Shown one piece after another: positions 53,183 to 61,230 of a DNA stretch of 64,000 bases. A model generated the notes under the pieces. It was given only the letters and a program-made list of their open reading frames with translations. It did not search any database and was not told the DNA's origin. The first letter of the stretch is position 1; every line of letters begins with the position of its first letter. The DNA is from Butyricimonas paravirosa. Lineage in GTDB: Bacteria; Bacteroidota; Bacteroidia; Bacteroidales; Marinifilaceae. Where the stretch lies: NCBI RefSeq assembly GCF_032878955.1, contig NZ_CP043839.1:3534001-3598000 (forward strand), written 5' to 3'. The position numbers and the translations under genes were made by a program.

Positions 53183-54208
53183 ATGGGTAATTTTGATATA
53201 AGGACCGGGAATGTGCCAGATAGTGAGAAAGAGCTGGAGAAGGCTTTGCGTCCGTTGAGTTTTAGTGATTTTCAAGGGCAAAAGAAGATCGTGGATAATC
53301 TGGAAGTCTTCGTGGAGGCGGCGAAGATGCGGGGTGAATCTCTGGATCACGTTCTGTTGCACGGCCCTCCCGGATTGGGAAAGACAACTTTGTCGGCTAT
53401 TATTGCTAACGAGTTGGGAGTCGGGATTAAGATTACTTCGGGTCCGGTGTTGGATAAACCGGGTGATTTAGCGGGGTTGTTAACTAATCTGGAGCCAAAT
53501 GATGTGTTGTTTATTGACGAGATTCACCGGTTAAGCCCGATCGTGGAAGAGTATCTTTACTCGGCGATGGAGGATTTCAAGATTGATATTATGATAGATA
53601 AAGGGCCGGCTGCCCGATCCGTGCAGATCCAATTGAGTCCTTTCACGCTGATTGGGGCGACCACGCGTAGCGGCTTACTGACAGCCCCGTTGAGGGCGCG
53701 TTTCGGTATCAATAGTCACTTGGAATATTATGATCTCGACGTGCTGACGGGGATCGTGGAGCGCTCGGCGGCTATTTTAAGAACAAAGATCACGAGTCAA
53801 GCCTCGAAAGAGATTGCGTCTAGAAGTCGCGGGACTCCTCGTATCGCTAATGCCTTGTTGCGTCGGGTACGGGATTTTGCCATGGTGAAGGGAAACGGGG
53901 TGGTTGATCTTGAGATCACGACCTTTGCGCTGGAGGCTTTGAATATTGATAAGTTCGGGCTGGATGATATGGATAATAAAATTCTGTTGACGATTATTGA
54001 TAAGTTCAAGGGGGGGCCTGTCGGTTTGACCACGATTGCAACTGCGGTCAGCGAGGACCCGGGAACCTTGGAAGAGGTTTACGAGCCGTTCTTGATCAAG
54101 GAAGGTTTTCTGAAAAGAACCCCCCGGGGACGTGAAGTGACAGATTTGGCCTACAAGCATCTACAGAAGAATCGGCGAACGGATGACTGGCAAGCCACGT
54201 TATTCTAG
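53183..54208 (+). CDS. ruvB: Holliday junction branch-migration helicase RuvB
   Basis: The 341-residue AAA+ protein has Walker A GPPGLGKTT, Walker B LFIDEIHRL, sensor-1 GATTRSGLLTAPLRARFG and the winged-helix C-terminal domain (RTPRGREVTDLAYKHL). It drives branch migration with RuvA. RuvA and RuvC are not in this window. A possible promoter (TACATTTA about 53143-53150, one mismatch) lies just upstream. Confidence 0.98.
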   Translation: MGNFDIRTGNVPDSEKELEKALRPLSFSDFQGQKKIVDNLEVFVEAAKMRGESLDHVLLHGPPGLGKTTLSAIIANELGVGIKITSGPVLDKPGDLAGLLTNLEPNDVLFIDEIHRLSPIVEEYLYSAMEDFKIDIMIDKGPAARSVQIQLSPFTLIGATTRSGLLTAPLRARFGINSHLEYYDLDVLTGIVERSAAILRTKITSQASKEIASRSRGTPRIANALLRRVRDFAMVKGNGVVDLEITTFALEALNIDKFGLDDMDNKILLTIIDKFKGGPVGLTTIATAVSEDPGTLEEVYEPFLIKEGFLKRTPRGREVTDLAYKHLQKNRRTDDWQATLF

Positions 54209-54403
54209 CTAATTCCGGAGGATTGGGAAAGCGGGAAGTGTTGGATAAAATGATAAATTCAAAAGTTTTATTAACGTTAAAAATGGGTGAAAGCGGGGTT
54301 TTGACTTGTTTAATTTGCGGAACGGATAAAATTTTGAAGAGGATCAATGAGTTATATTTGTGTTAAATAGTATTAAGCCTGTCAATTGTTAAAATGGATT
54401 TGT

Positions 54404-54411
54404 TAAATTTG
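54404..54411 (+). promoter_or_regulatory. -7 promoter box of the two-component system
   Basis: TAAATTTG matches TANNTTTG and ends only 5 bases before the kinase ATG at 54417, so the transcript may have little or no leader. Confidence 0.55.
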
Positions 54412-54416
54412 CGTGT

Positions 54417-55961
54417 ATGAGAAAGCAACAGATAATCATATTAGGAATTGTGTTTGGTATATCCTTGCTGGGATTGATTATTCTCCAGACCAGTTATTTC
54501 CAAACGGCTTACGAGGTGAAGAAGGAGCAATTCTTCTACTCGGCTAACCGGGCTATGGATGATATGGTCGATTATATCCGCAAGCAGGAAGAGGCGGGTA
54601 GGCTTTCTGAAAACAGGAATCTGTCTGAGGTCAGACGTCGGGGAGTGGAGATTGATGCCCCGATCTATATTGATCCGAAACGTCCGATTGCCGTGAAAAA
54701 TGACCCGTCGGCAGTTGCCAATTCTATGCTTAATTTGATTGATGATGATTCGGAGGTGAAGGATGTCAGTGAATTTGTGGGAAGTAAGTTCAAGGAAGAT
54801 AATCTGGCCACTTCTATTTCTAAGTTGCAACAAGCCATGAAAGAGCGAACCGGGGAAAATTACAGGTTTGTACCGGAAGGGAAAGAGGATAAACACGTGA
54901 TCGAGGGGCGGGTAGATTTGAATAATCTATATGGTTTTATCGGTAACACGCTGACAGACGCGGGAATCCGTTCTCGTTTTGAATTCGGTATTAAGGAAAA
55001 TGGTAAATTTATTTTGACTTCCAAGAATTTTTTAAGTCATGTCTCGGATGATGTGACGCTTAGCCGGAAGATATTTCCGGGTGAAAGCTCATCGGCTATC
55101 CTGTATCTGAAGTTCCCGGACGCATCGTCCGATACGGCAGGTTCCGTGTGGATGGTTCTGCCCGGGGTGCTGATCACGATTGCTATCGTGTTTTGTGCCG
55201 TGTTCTGTCTGATCGTTATTGTCCGGCAGAAAAAGTTGTCGGTTATCAAGAATGACTTTATTAATAATATGACGCACGAGTTCAAAACCCCGATCGCAAC
55301 AATTTCTTTGGCATCCCAGATGTTGAAGGACGGGGCGGTGACGAATACCCCGGAGACCATTGACCGGGTGGCCACGATTATCCGGGATGAGAGTAAACGT
55401 TTAACTTTCCAGGTGGAACGGGTGCTGCAAACGGCTTTGTTCACGGAAACCCGGATGAAATTAAAGCTAAAGAATATAAATATTAATCAGTTGATTGAAG
55501 ATTTATTACCTAAATTTAGCTTACGTGTGGAGGATAAAGGGGGTAAGTTCTCCGCTTATCTTGAGGCGGATCAAGATGAAGTGCTTGCGGATGAGGTGCA
55601 TGTGACAAACGTGATTTCCAATCTCGTGGATAACGCGATAAAATATTGTGTAAAACCACCAGAAATTACCATTTATACTCGTAATAAAGATAAAGAAATT
55701 ATAATAAGTGTCATTGATAATGGCATAGGAATTGCTAAGAAAGATCAGAAGTTGATCTTCGAAAGATTCTATCGTGTGTCCACGGGGAATTTGCATGACG
55801 TGAAGGGATTCGGCTTGGGACTATCATATGTGAAGAAAATCGTTGAGGCTCATGGTGGAAGGATAGACGTGGAAAGCTCCCTTGAAAAAGGTAGTTGTTT
55901 TGACATCATTTTACCTTTAACCGTAAAAAAGCAAAAAATAAAGAGAACCTTATTTTTCTAA
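54417..55961 (+). CDS. Sensor histidine kinase (RprX-like)
   Basis: The 514-residue protein has two membrane helices (about 7-28 and 247-270) framing a periplasmic sensor. The HisKA domain carries phospho-acceptor His287 in NNMTHEFKTPIATI. The ATPase domain has N box SNLVDNAIKYC, DNGIGIAKKD and GFGLGLSYVKKIVEAHGG. It resembles the Bacteroides RprX sensor and is paired with an RprY-like regulator 56 bases downstream. The signal is not known. Confidence 0.9.
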   Translation: MRKQQIIILGIVFGISLLGLIILQTSYFQTAYEVKKEQFFYSANRAMDDMVDYIRKQEEAGRLSENRNLSEVRRRGVEIDAPIYIDPKRPIAVKNDPSAVANSMLNLIDDDSEVKDVSEFVGSKFKEDNLATSISKLQQAMKERTGENYRFVPEGKEDKHVIEGRVDLNNLYGFIGNTLTDAGIRSRFEFGIKENGKFILTSKNFLSHVSDDVTLSRKIFPGESSSAILYLKFPDASSDTAGSVWMVLPGVLITIAIVFCAVFCLIVIVRQKKLSVIKNDFINNMTHEFKTPIATISLASQMLKDGAVTNTPETIDRVATIIRDESKRLTFQVERVLQTALFTETRMKLKLKNININQLIEDLLPKFSLRVEDKGGKFSAYLEADQDEVLADEVHVTNVISNLVDNAIKYCVKPPEITIYTRNKDKEIIISVIDNGIGIAKKDQKLIFERFYRVSTGNLHDVKGFGLGLSYVKKIVEAHGGRIDVESSLEKGSCFDIILPLTVKKQKIKRTLFF

Positions 55962-56017
55962 ATTCGTATATTTTTACAGAGAATTAAAAAATGAGAATTA
56001 TTTAAAACAACATAGCT

Positions 56018-56707
56018 ATGGATGAGAAAATTAAAATTTTATTGGCAGAGGATGATACCAACTTGGGTATGCTTCTTAAAGAATATTTGAGAGCTAAAGG
56101 TTTTGAGACCGTTTTATGTGAGGATGGAGAGATTGCATATGAAAGGTTTTTGAACGAACCGTTTGACATTTGCATTTTCGACGTGATGATGCCTAAAAAA
56201 GATGGTTTTACGCTTGCGAAAGAAGTTAGACAGATCAATAGCGAAATTCCGATTATTTTCTTGACGGCTAAGTCGATGAAAGAAGATGTGTTGGAAGGAT
56301 TCAAGTTAGGAGCCGATGATTATATGAGCAAACCTTTCAGTATGGAAGAGTTGTTGCTTCGTATCGAGGCTGTCTTGAGAAGATCAACCGGGTTGAAACC
56401 GGAAGACGAACAAGAGATCTTCAAGATTGGTAAGTTAACATTCAATTCTAAGAAACAAACCTTGTTTGACGGGGAAGAAGAACAAAAATTGACCACGAAA
56501 GAGTCTGAGTTACTTCGTCTGTTGTGCTTGAATGTAAACAAGGTATTGGAGAGAAACTACGCTTTGAAGAATATCTGGGCTGACGACAATTACTTTAATG
56601 CCAGAAGTATGGATGTTTATATCACGAAGTTACGTAAACATTTGAAGAAAGATCCGTCGGTGGAAATTATCAATGTTCACGGAAAAGGATATAAATTGAT
56701 TCTTTGA
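56018..56707 (+). CDS. rprY: OmpR-type response regulator (RprY-like)
   Basis: The 229-residue protein has a receiver domain with acidic pocket EDD (residues 11-13), phospho-acceptor Asp55 in CIFDVMMPKKDG, and FLTAKS and SKPFSMEEL. A winged-helix DNA-binding domain follows (about 130-229, ending in INVHGKGYKLIL). It is close in motif content to Bacteroides RprY. The cognate kinase gene lies immediately upstream and a terminator directly downstream. Confidence 0.88.
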   Translation: MDEKIKILLAEDDTNLGMLLKEYLRAKGFETVLCEDGEIAYERFLNEPFDICIFDVMMPKKDGFTLAKEVRQINSEIPIIFLTAKSMKEDVLEGFKLGADDYMSKPFSMEELLLRIEAVLRRSTGLKPEDEQEIFKIGKLTFNSKKQTLFDGEEEQKLTTKESELLRLLCLNVNKVLERNYALKNIWADDNYFNARSMDVYITKLRKHLKKDPSVEIINVHGKGYKLIL

Positions 56708-56711
56708 TGAT

Positions 56712-56741
56712 AAAAAGGGGATTCGGAAGAGTCCCTTTTTT
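56712..56741 (+). terminator. Intrinsic terminator of the two-component operon
   Basis: AAAAAGGG (56712-56719) pairs with CCCTTTTT (56733-56740) around a 13-base loop and ends in a T-run, four bases after the response regulator stop. Confidence 0.85.
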
Positions 56742-56746
56742 GTTGG

Positions 56747-56816
56747 AAGTTGACAGGTTTCAAGTTGCAAGTTAAAAAGTTTCTATGTAAACTTGCAAAC
56801 GATAACAAGTCAACTT
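56747..56816. repeat. Nested inverted repeat upstream of rpiB
   Basis: Outer arms AAGTTGAC (56747-56754) and GTCAACTT (56809-56816) enclose an inner pair GCAAGTT (56767-56773)/AACTTGC (56790-56796). It lies between the terminator and rpiB. This style of AAGTTGCAAGTT intergenic repeat may be a degraded repetitive element. Confidence 0.6.
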
Positions 56817-56850
56817 TTGTTTTATAGTTAAGGACAATAATTTTAAAGAG

Positions 56851-57282
56851 ATGAAAATAGCGATAGCATGTGACCATGCCGGTTACGAGTACAAGGAACG
56901 GTTGGTAAAATACCTTCGGGAAAAAGGTCATGAAGTAAAGGATTTCGGTGCTTATTCTGCCGAGAGTATGGACTATCCGGATACAGCTCATCCGATGGCT
57001 GCGGCCGTGGAGGCTGGTGAATATGAAAGAGGAATTGCCATTTGCGGAAGTGGTAACGGCATTTCCATGACCGCCAATAAGCATCAGGGTATTCGTTGTG
57101 CTTTGTGCTGGAACATGGAACTTGCAGCTTTGGCTCGTCAGCATAATAATGCGAACGTGGTTGGATTGCCTGCTCGTTTTATTGCTTACGAGGAAGCTCA
57201 AAATGTGGTAGACGTTTTTTTGTCAACAGATTTTGAAGGTGGTCGCCACCAAAGAAGGGTGGAGAAGATTCCGGTAAAATAA
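56851..57282 (+). CDS. rpiB: Ribose-5-phosphate isomerase B
   Basis: The 143-residue protein shows the RpiB motifs: CDHAGYEYKE, DFGAYS, catalytic Cys65 in ICGSGNGISM and His98 in ARQHNNANVV. It interconverts ribose 5-phosphate and ribulose 5-phosphate in the pentose phosphate pathway. Stand-alone gene; a multi-hairpin element separates it from the converging malic enzyme gene. Confidence 0.96.
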   Translation: MKIAIACDHAGYEYKERLVKYLREKGHEVKDFGAYSAESMDYPDTAHPMAAAVEAGEYERGIAICGSGNGISMTANKHQGIRCALCWNMELAALARQHNNANVVGLPARFIAYEEAQNVVDVFLSTDFEGGRHQRRVEKIPVK

Positions 57283-57294
57283 AAGGGTTGGAAG

Positions 57295-57435
57295 GTTCAT
57301 AAAGTTTATAAGGTCTATAAAGTTCTTGGTCCCCCGAGGGGCGCTTTGTCTATGACAGCTTGAGCTGCCGTTAAATCATTGTCCGAAGGACACCCGTTAC
57401 TTTATAGACCTTATAAACCTTATAACTTTATGAAC
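57295..57435. repeat. Multi-hairpin inverted-repeat element between rpiB and maeB
   Basis: Outer arms of about 28 bases (57295-57322 and 57400-57435) are complementary, except that the right arm carries one extra TTATAAGG-like unit. Three small hairpins lie inside: CCCCCGAGGGG, CAGCT-TG-AGCTG and TGTCC-GAA-GGACA. It fills the space between converging genes and could work as a terminator, but its complexity suggests a repetitive element of MITE or REP type. Confidence 0.75.
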
Positions 57436-57443
57436 TCCGAACG

Positions 57444-59738
57444 TCAGATTCGGCACATATCCACCGGCATTTCTTTCTGTGCGTCCGTCACGGCCAAGGT
57501 GGTCATGTAAACAATGTCTCTCACGCTACATCCCATTTGTAAAATATGTACGGGTTTATTCAAACCAAGTAAAACGGGTCCGATGATTTCGTTGTTTCCT
57601 AGTTCTTGCAACACACCCAAGGCTATACTTCCGGAACTAAGGTTTGGGAAGATAATCGTGTTCACGTCCTTGTCTGCCAGTGGGGAGAACGGGAAACGTG
57701 CTTGTCGCAATTCGGTATTGAATGCGATGGATGCAGACATTTCGCCGTCAACCAGGATTTCGGGGTATTTACGATGAAGCGTGTCAACAGCCTCTTGTAT
57801 CTGTGCCGGGCTACCCAAGCGGTATTCCCCGAAATTGGAGTATGAGGTGAGGGCGACAATCGGTTCCACGTTGAATTGTTTTACAGCCTCGTAGGTCAGG
57901 ACGGTCACGCATTCCAGTGTGTCGGCTGACGGATGACTGTTGACTGTCGTGTCGGCTAGGAAATAAGTACCTTTTTTATTGGTCACGATGTGCATACCTA
58001 CGGCATATTTGCAACAAGCTCTTAGGCCGATGATGTCTTTGGCAGCCCGGAGTACATCGTGGTAATTAGAGTGAATCCCGGAAATAAAACCGTCTGCCTC
58101 TCCTGATTCAACCATCATTAAACCGATGAAATTCGGGTTTTTCATTAATTCTTTGGCTTGTTCCAGAATAACCCCTTTTCTTTGTCTTTTTTCGTAATAA
58201 GCTTGGGTGTATTGATCTATTTTATTGATCTCTTTTGCCGGGTCGAAAATGGTTAGTTCGGGTAACTCTAATTTATATTGTTTTTGGAGAGTTTCGATTT
58301 CGCTTTTGTTGCCGATGAGTACGGGATAAGCGATCTTTTCGGAAAGTATTTCCTGTACGGCCATCAGGGTTTTTATATCGGCTCCTTCTGCGAACACGAT
58401 CCGTTTGGGGTTAGTTTTGGCTTTACGGGTCATTCGGCGCATGAGTCTTTCGTCTTGGCCCATACGTTTTTCCAGTTGATCCCGGTAGGTATCCCAGTCT
58501 TCGATCTCCGTGCGAGCAACTCCCGATTCGATGGCGGCTTTGGCCACGGCAGGGGCGATGCGACTGATCAGACGGGTGTCCAGAGGTTTGGGAATGATAT
58601 AATTCCTGCCGAAAGCGATGGACGGGTCATTGTATGCCATTTTCACGTTTTCGGGAACGGGTTCTTTCGTCAATTCAGCCAGCGCGTAAGTGGCGGCAAG
58701 TTTCATCTCCTCGTTTATGCTCCGGGCTTGCACATCCAATGCTCCCCGGAAGATATACGGGAATCCGAGTACATTGTTGATCTGGTTCGGGTAGTCCGAA
58801 CGTCCCGTGGCGAAAATGATGTCCGGGCGGCTGTGAATGGCTTTTTCATAGCCGATTTCCGGATTCGGGTTAGCAAGGGCGAATACGATCGGGTCTTTGG
58901 CCATGCTTTGAATCATTTCTTCGCTCAATATATCAGCGACAGAAAGACCTAAAAACATATCAGCTCCAACGAGAGCTTCGGTTAGTGTACGGGCAGAGGT
59001 CTCAACGGCAAATTCTTCTTTCTCTGTGTTGAGGCCGGCTCTTCCCGTGTAGATAACTCCTTTGCTGTCGCACATGATCATGTTTTCTTTCTTCACACCC
59101 AATGCTTTATAAAGGCGGGCGCAGGAAATGGCCGCGGCTCCGGCCCCGTTGACCACGACACGAATGGTATCAATTTTTTTCCCGTTGAGTTCGAGGGCAT
59201 TTAATAACCCGGCAGCTGAAATAATGGCTGTCCCGTGTTGGTCATCGTGCATCACGGGAATATCCAGTTCTTCTTTGAGCCGGCGTTCGATTTCGAAACA
59301 TTCGGGTGCTTTAATATCTTCCAGGTTTATTCCCCCGAAAGTCGGGGAGATCATTTTAACCGTTTCGATGAATTTATCCACGTCTTTCGTGTCGAGTTCG
59401 ATGTCAAACACGTCGATGTCCGCGAATATTTTAAACAATAATCCTTTCCCTTCCATGACGGGTTTGCCGGACAAGGCACCAATATCTCCTAGTCCGAGTA
59501 CGGCTGTCCCGTTTGAAATCACGGCTACCAGGTTGCTCTTGGCTGTATATTTGTAGGCATCAATTTGATTTTTCTGGATTTCCAGGCAGGGTTCCGCTAC
59601 CCCTGGAGAATAGGCCAGTGAAAGATCATATTGTGTACTATGTGGTTTTGTCGGAACGACTTCAATCTTTCCGGGACGTCCCATTGCGTGGTAATGCAGG
59701 GCCTGTTTTTTATCCATGTTGTTCATATTTTTAGTCAT
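57444..59738 (-). CDS. maeB: NADP-type malic enzyme fused to phosphotransacetylase domain
   Basis: The 764-residue protein has an N-terminal malic enzyme (about 1-430: YSLAYSPGVAEPC, MEGKGLLFKIFADIDVFD, HDDQHGTAIISAAGLLNA, NGAGAAAISCARLY). A C-terminal phosphate acetyltransferase-like domain follows (about 440-764: PKRIVFAEGADIKTLMAV, GPVLLGLNKPVHILQMG). This is the MaeB layout, in which the second domain usually senses acetyl-CoA rather than catalysing. It decarboxylates malate to pyruvate. The start could also be the Met at codon 5 or 8. Confidence 0.94.
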   Translation of the reverse strand: MTKNMNNMDKKQALHYHAMGRPGKIEVVPTKPHSTQYDLSLAYSPGVAEPCLEIQKNQIDAYKYTAKSNLVAVISNGTAVLGLGDIGALSGKPVMEGKGLLFKIFADIDVFDIELDTKDVDKFIETVKMISPTFGGINLEDIKAPECFEIERRLKEELDIPVMHDDQHGTAIISAAGLLNALELNGKKIDTIRVVVNGAGAAAISCARLYKALGVKKENMIMCDSKGVIYTGRAGLNTEKEEFAVETSARTLTEALVGADMFLGLSVADILSEEMIQSMAKDPIVFALANPNPEIGYEKAIHSRPDIIFATGRSDYPNQINNVLGFPYIFRGALDVQARSINEEMKLAATYALAELTKEPVPENVKMAYNDPSIAFGRNYIIPKPLDTRLISRIAPAVAKAAIESGVARTEIEDWDTYRDQLEKRMGQDERLMRRMTRKAKTNPKRIVFAEGADIKTLMAVQEILSEKIAYPVLIGNKSEIETLQKQYKLELPELTIFDPAKEINKIDQYTQAYYEKRQRKGVILEQAKELMKNPNFIGLMMVESGEADGFISGIHSNYHDVLRAAKDIIGLRACCKYAVGMHIVTNKKGTYFLADTTVNSHPSADTLECVTVLTYEAVKQFNVEPIVALTSYSNFGEYRLGSPAQIQEAVDTLHRKYPEILVDGEMSASIAFNTELRQARFPFSPLADKDVNTIIFPNLSSGSIALGVLQELGNNEIIGPVLLGLNKPVHILQMGCSVRDIVYMTTLAVTDAQKEMPVDMCRI

Positions 59739-59879
59739 TTTAAGCGTGTGTAAAGCTATTTGGACTTGATTTAAATAACAAGGTATGATACGTTAATAAA
59801 AAGTTAAAGTCAGGACATTAACTCGGGTTAAAAGAATTTATAATTAATTTAGCAAATTGTAACATTGGTGCGTTAGATA

Positions 59880-61226
59880 ATGGGAAAATTTGGAGGCATA
59901 ATATTGATCTTGATATTATTGATGTGGTGTTGTAATACCCGGAAAACGGTTGTGGAGTTTAATCTTATCGGGTCTTCAGGGATACAGCCGGAGCTGATGG
60001 TTAACGGGGAGGAACGGGAAATTGAAGTGGATGACTCCGGCTATGCCAAATTGATGCTGACAGGGGGCGAACGCGGATACGCAACGTTAAAATATGGAAA
60101 GGATCGTCTTCCTTTGTTTATTGAAGACGGAACGACATTGCAAATATATATTTACGGGGACCATGCTAAAGGGAATATCCGTTTTGAAGGAGACGGCTCT
60201 CCCAAGAATAATTATTTGAATAGTCAGGTCATGAAGAATCTGTCTGTCGATTATGAACTGAATGCCCCGGAGTTTTTAGGCCAGTTGAAGGACTTGATTC
60301 AAGAGCAGTTTCATTATCTGGATACCATGGGTTTCGATGCCGCTTTTACTGAGATGGAACGGAACCGGATCAAGTTTTCCACTTATAAAGCGTTGGAAAA
60401 TTACCCTTTGTATCATGCTTGGAGTACGGGAAACACGGATTATCAGCCGGATACCGCTTATCTTTCCTGTATCAAAAAATTGATCAAGGAAGATGAGAAG
60501 TTGTTGGTTCTGAAGGAGTACCAGGAAGGAATGGCCTCCTTGGTTTCGTTGATCAGTACGTACCACATGAAGGAGCTGGATGCCTACAAGCAAGTGATGG
60601 CACAGTTTGATTACGTGATTCACCATTTGACGAACGAGACGCTGGTGGAGTTCCTGATCGATCATTACGCTTATGCTTATTTGCTTGGTGTGGGAATTGA
60701 CGAGCATATTGATGATGTCTTGCGGGTGTATGATTTTTACGTGAAGGACCCGGCATTGCGGAAACGGTTTCAAGAGATTTATGATCGTTGTGCGAAAATT
60801 GTCCCCAGTAGTCCTGCTTTTGATTTTATGTTTACGGATATTGCCGGGCAAGCCGTCGAATTGGAAGATTTCAGGGGAAAATATTTGTTCATCAACGTGT
60901 GGACTACTTGGGGTGTTCCTTGTCGCTATGAAAATCTGGCTTGGGAGAAACTGGAGAAAGAGTTTGAAGATGAAAATATCGTGTTCGTGGCTGTTTCTTG
61001 TGATAATGACCGTGCTGTCTGGGAAAAGCGGGTGCGAGAGAATCCCAAGGGAGAAGTACAATTATACATGGGGAGTGACCGTTCTTTCATGGATTTTTAC
61101 ATGATTCGCGGAATCCCTCGTTTTATTTTGATCGCTCCGGATGGACGTATTATCAACTCGGATATGTCACGACCTTCTGATCCCGAAACAGCGAAAACGT
61201 TGCGGGCTTATCTGAAAGAAAAATAG
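59880..61226 (+). CDS. TlpA-like lipoprotein lacking the first active-site cysteine
   Basis: The 448-residue protein has a lipoprotein signal (LLMWC, Cys17, followed by a second Cys). Its plan (N-terminal beta domain, helical middle, C-terminal thioredoxin domain) is that of the TlpA-like cluster at 44396-49708. The active site reads TTWGVPC: Gly345 replaces the nucleophilic first Cys and only Cys348 remains, while the cis-Pro segment RGIPRFIL is kept. It should not run a normal dithiol cycle. It may act as a binding or single-Cys redox protein. It ends 4 bases before the converging mutL stop. Confidence 0.82.
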   Translation: MGKFGGIILILILLMWCCNTRKTVVEFNLIGSSGIQPELMVNGEEREIEVDDSGYAKLMLTGGERGYATLKYGKDRLPLFIEDGTTLQIYIYGDHAKGNIRFEGDGSPKNNYLNSQVMKNLSVDYELNAPEFLGQLKDLIQEQFHYLDTMGFDAAFTEMERNRIKFSTYKALENYPLYHAWSTGNTDYQPDTAYLSCIKKLIKEDEKLLVLKEYQEGMASLVSLISTYHMKELDAYKQVMAQFDYVIHHLTNETLVEFLIDHYAYAYLLGVGIDEHIDDVLRVYDFYVKDPALRKRFQEIYDRCAKIVPSSPAFDFMFTDIAGQAVELEDFRGKYLFINVWTTWGVPCRYENLAWEKLEKEFEDENIVFVAVSCDNDRAVWEKRVRENPKGEVQLYMGSDRSFMDFYMIRGIPRFILIAPDGRIINSDMSRPSDPETAKTLRAYLKEK

Positions 61227-61230
61227 TTTT

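Noticed and set aside
58278..58952. 224-codon plus-strand open frame
   Set aside because: Runs antisense inside the malic enzyme-phosphotransacetylase gene, which has full motif support; no family resemblance.
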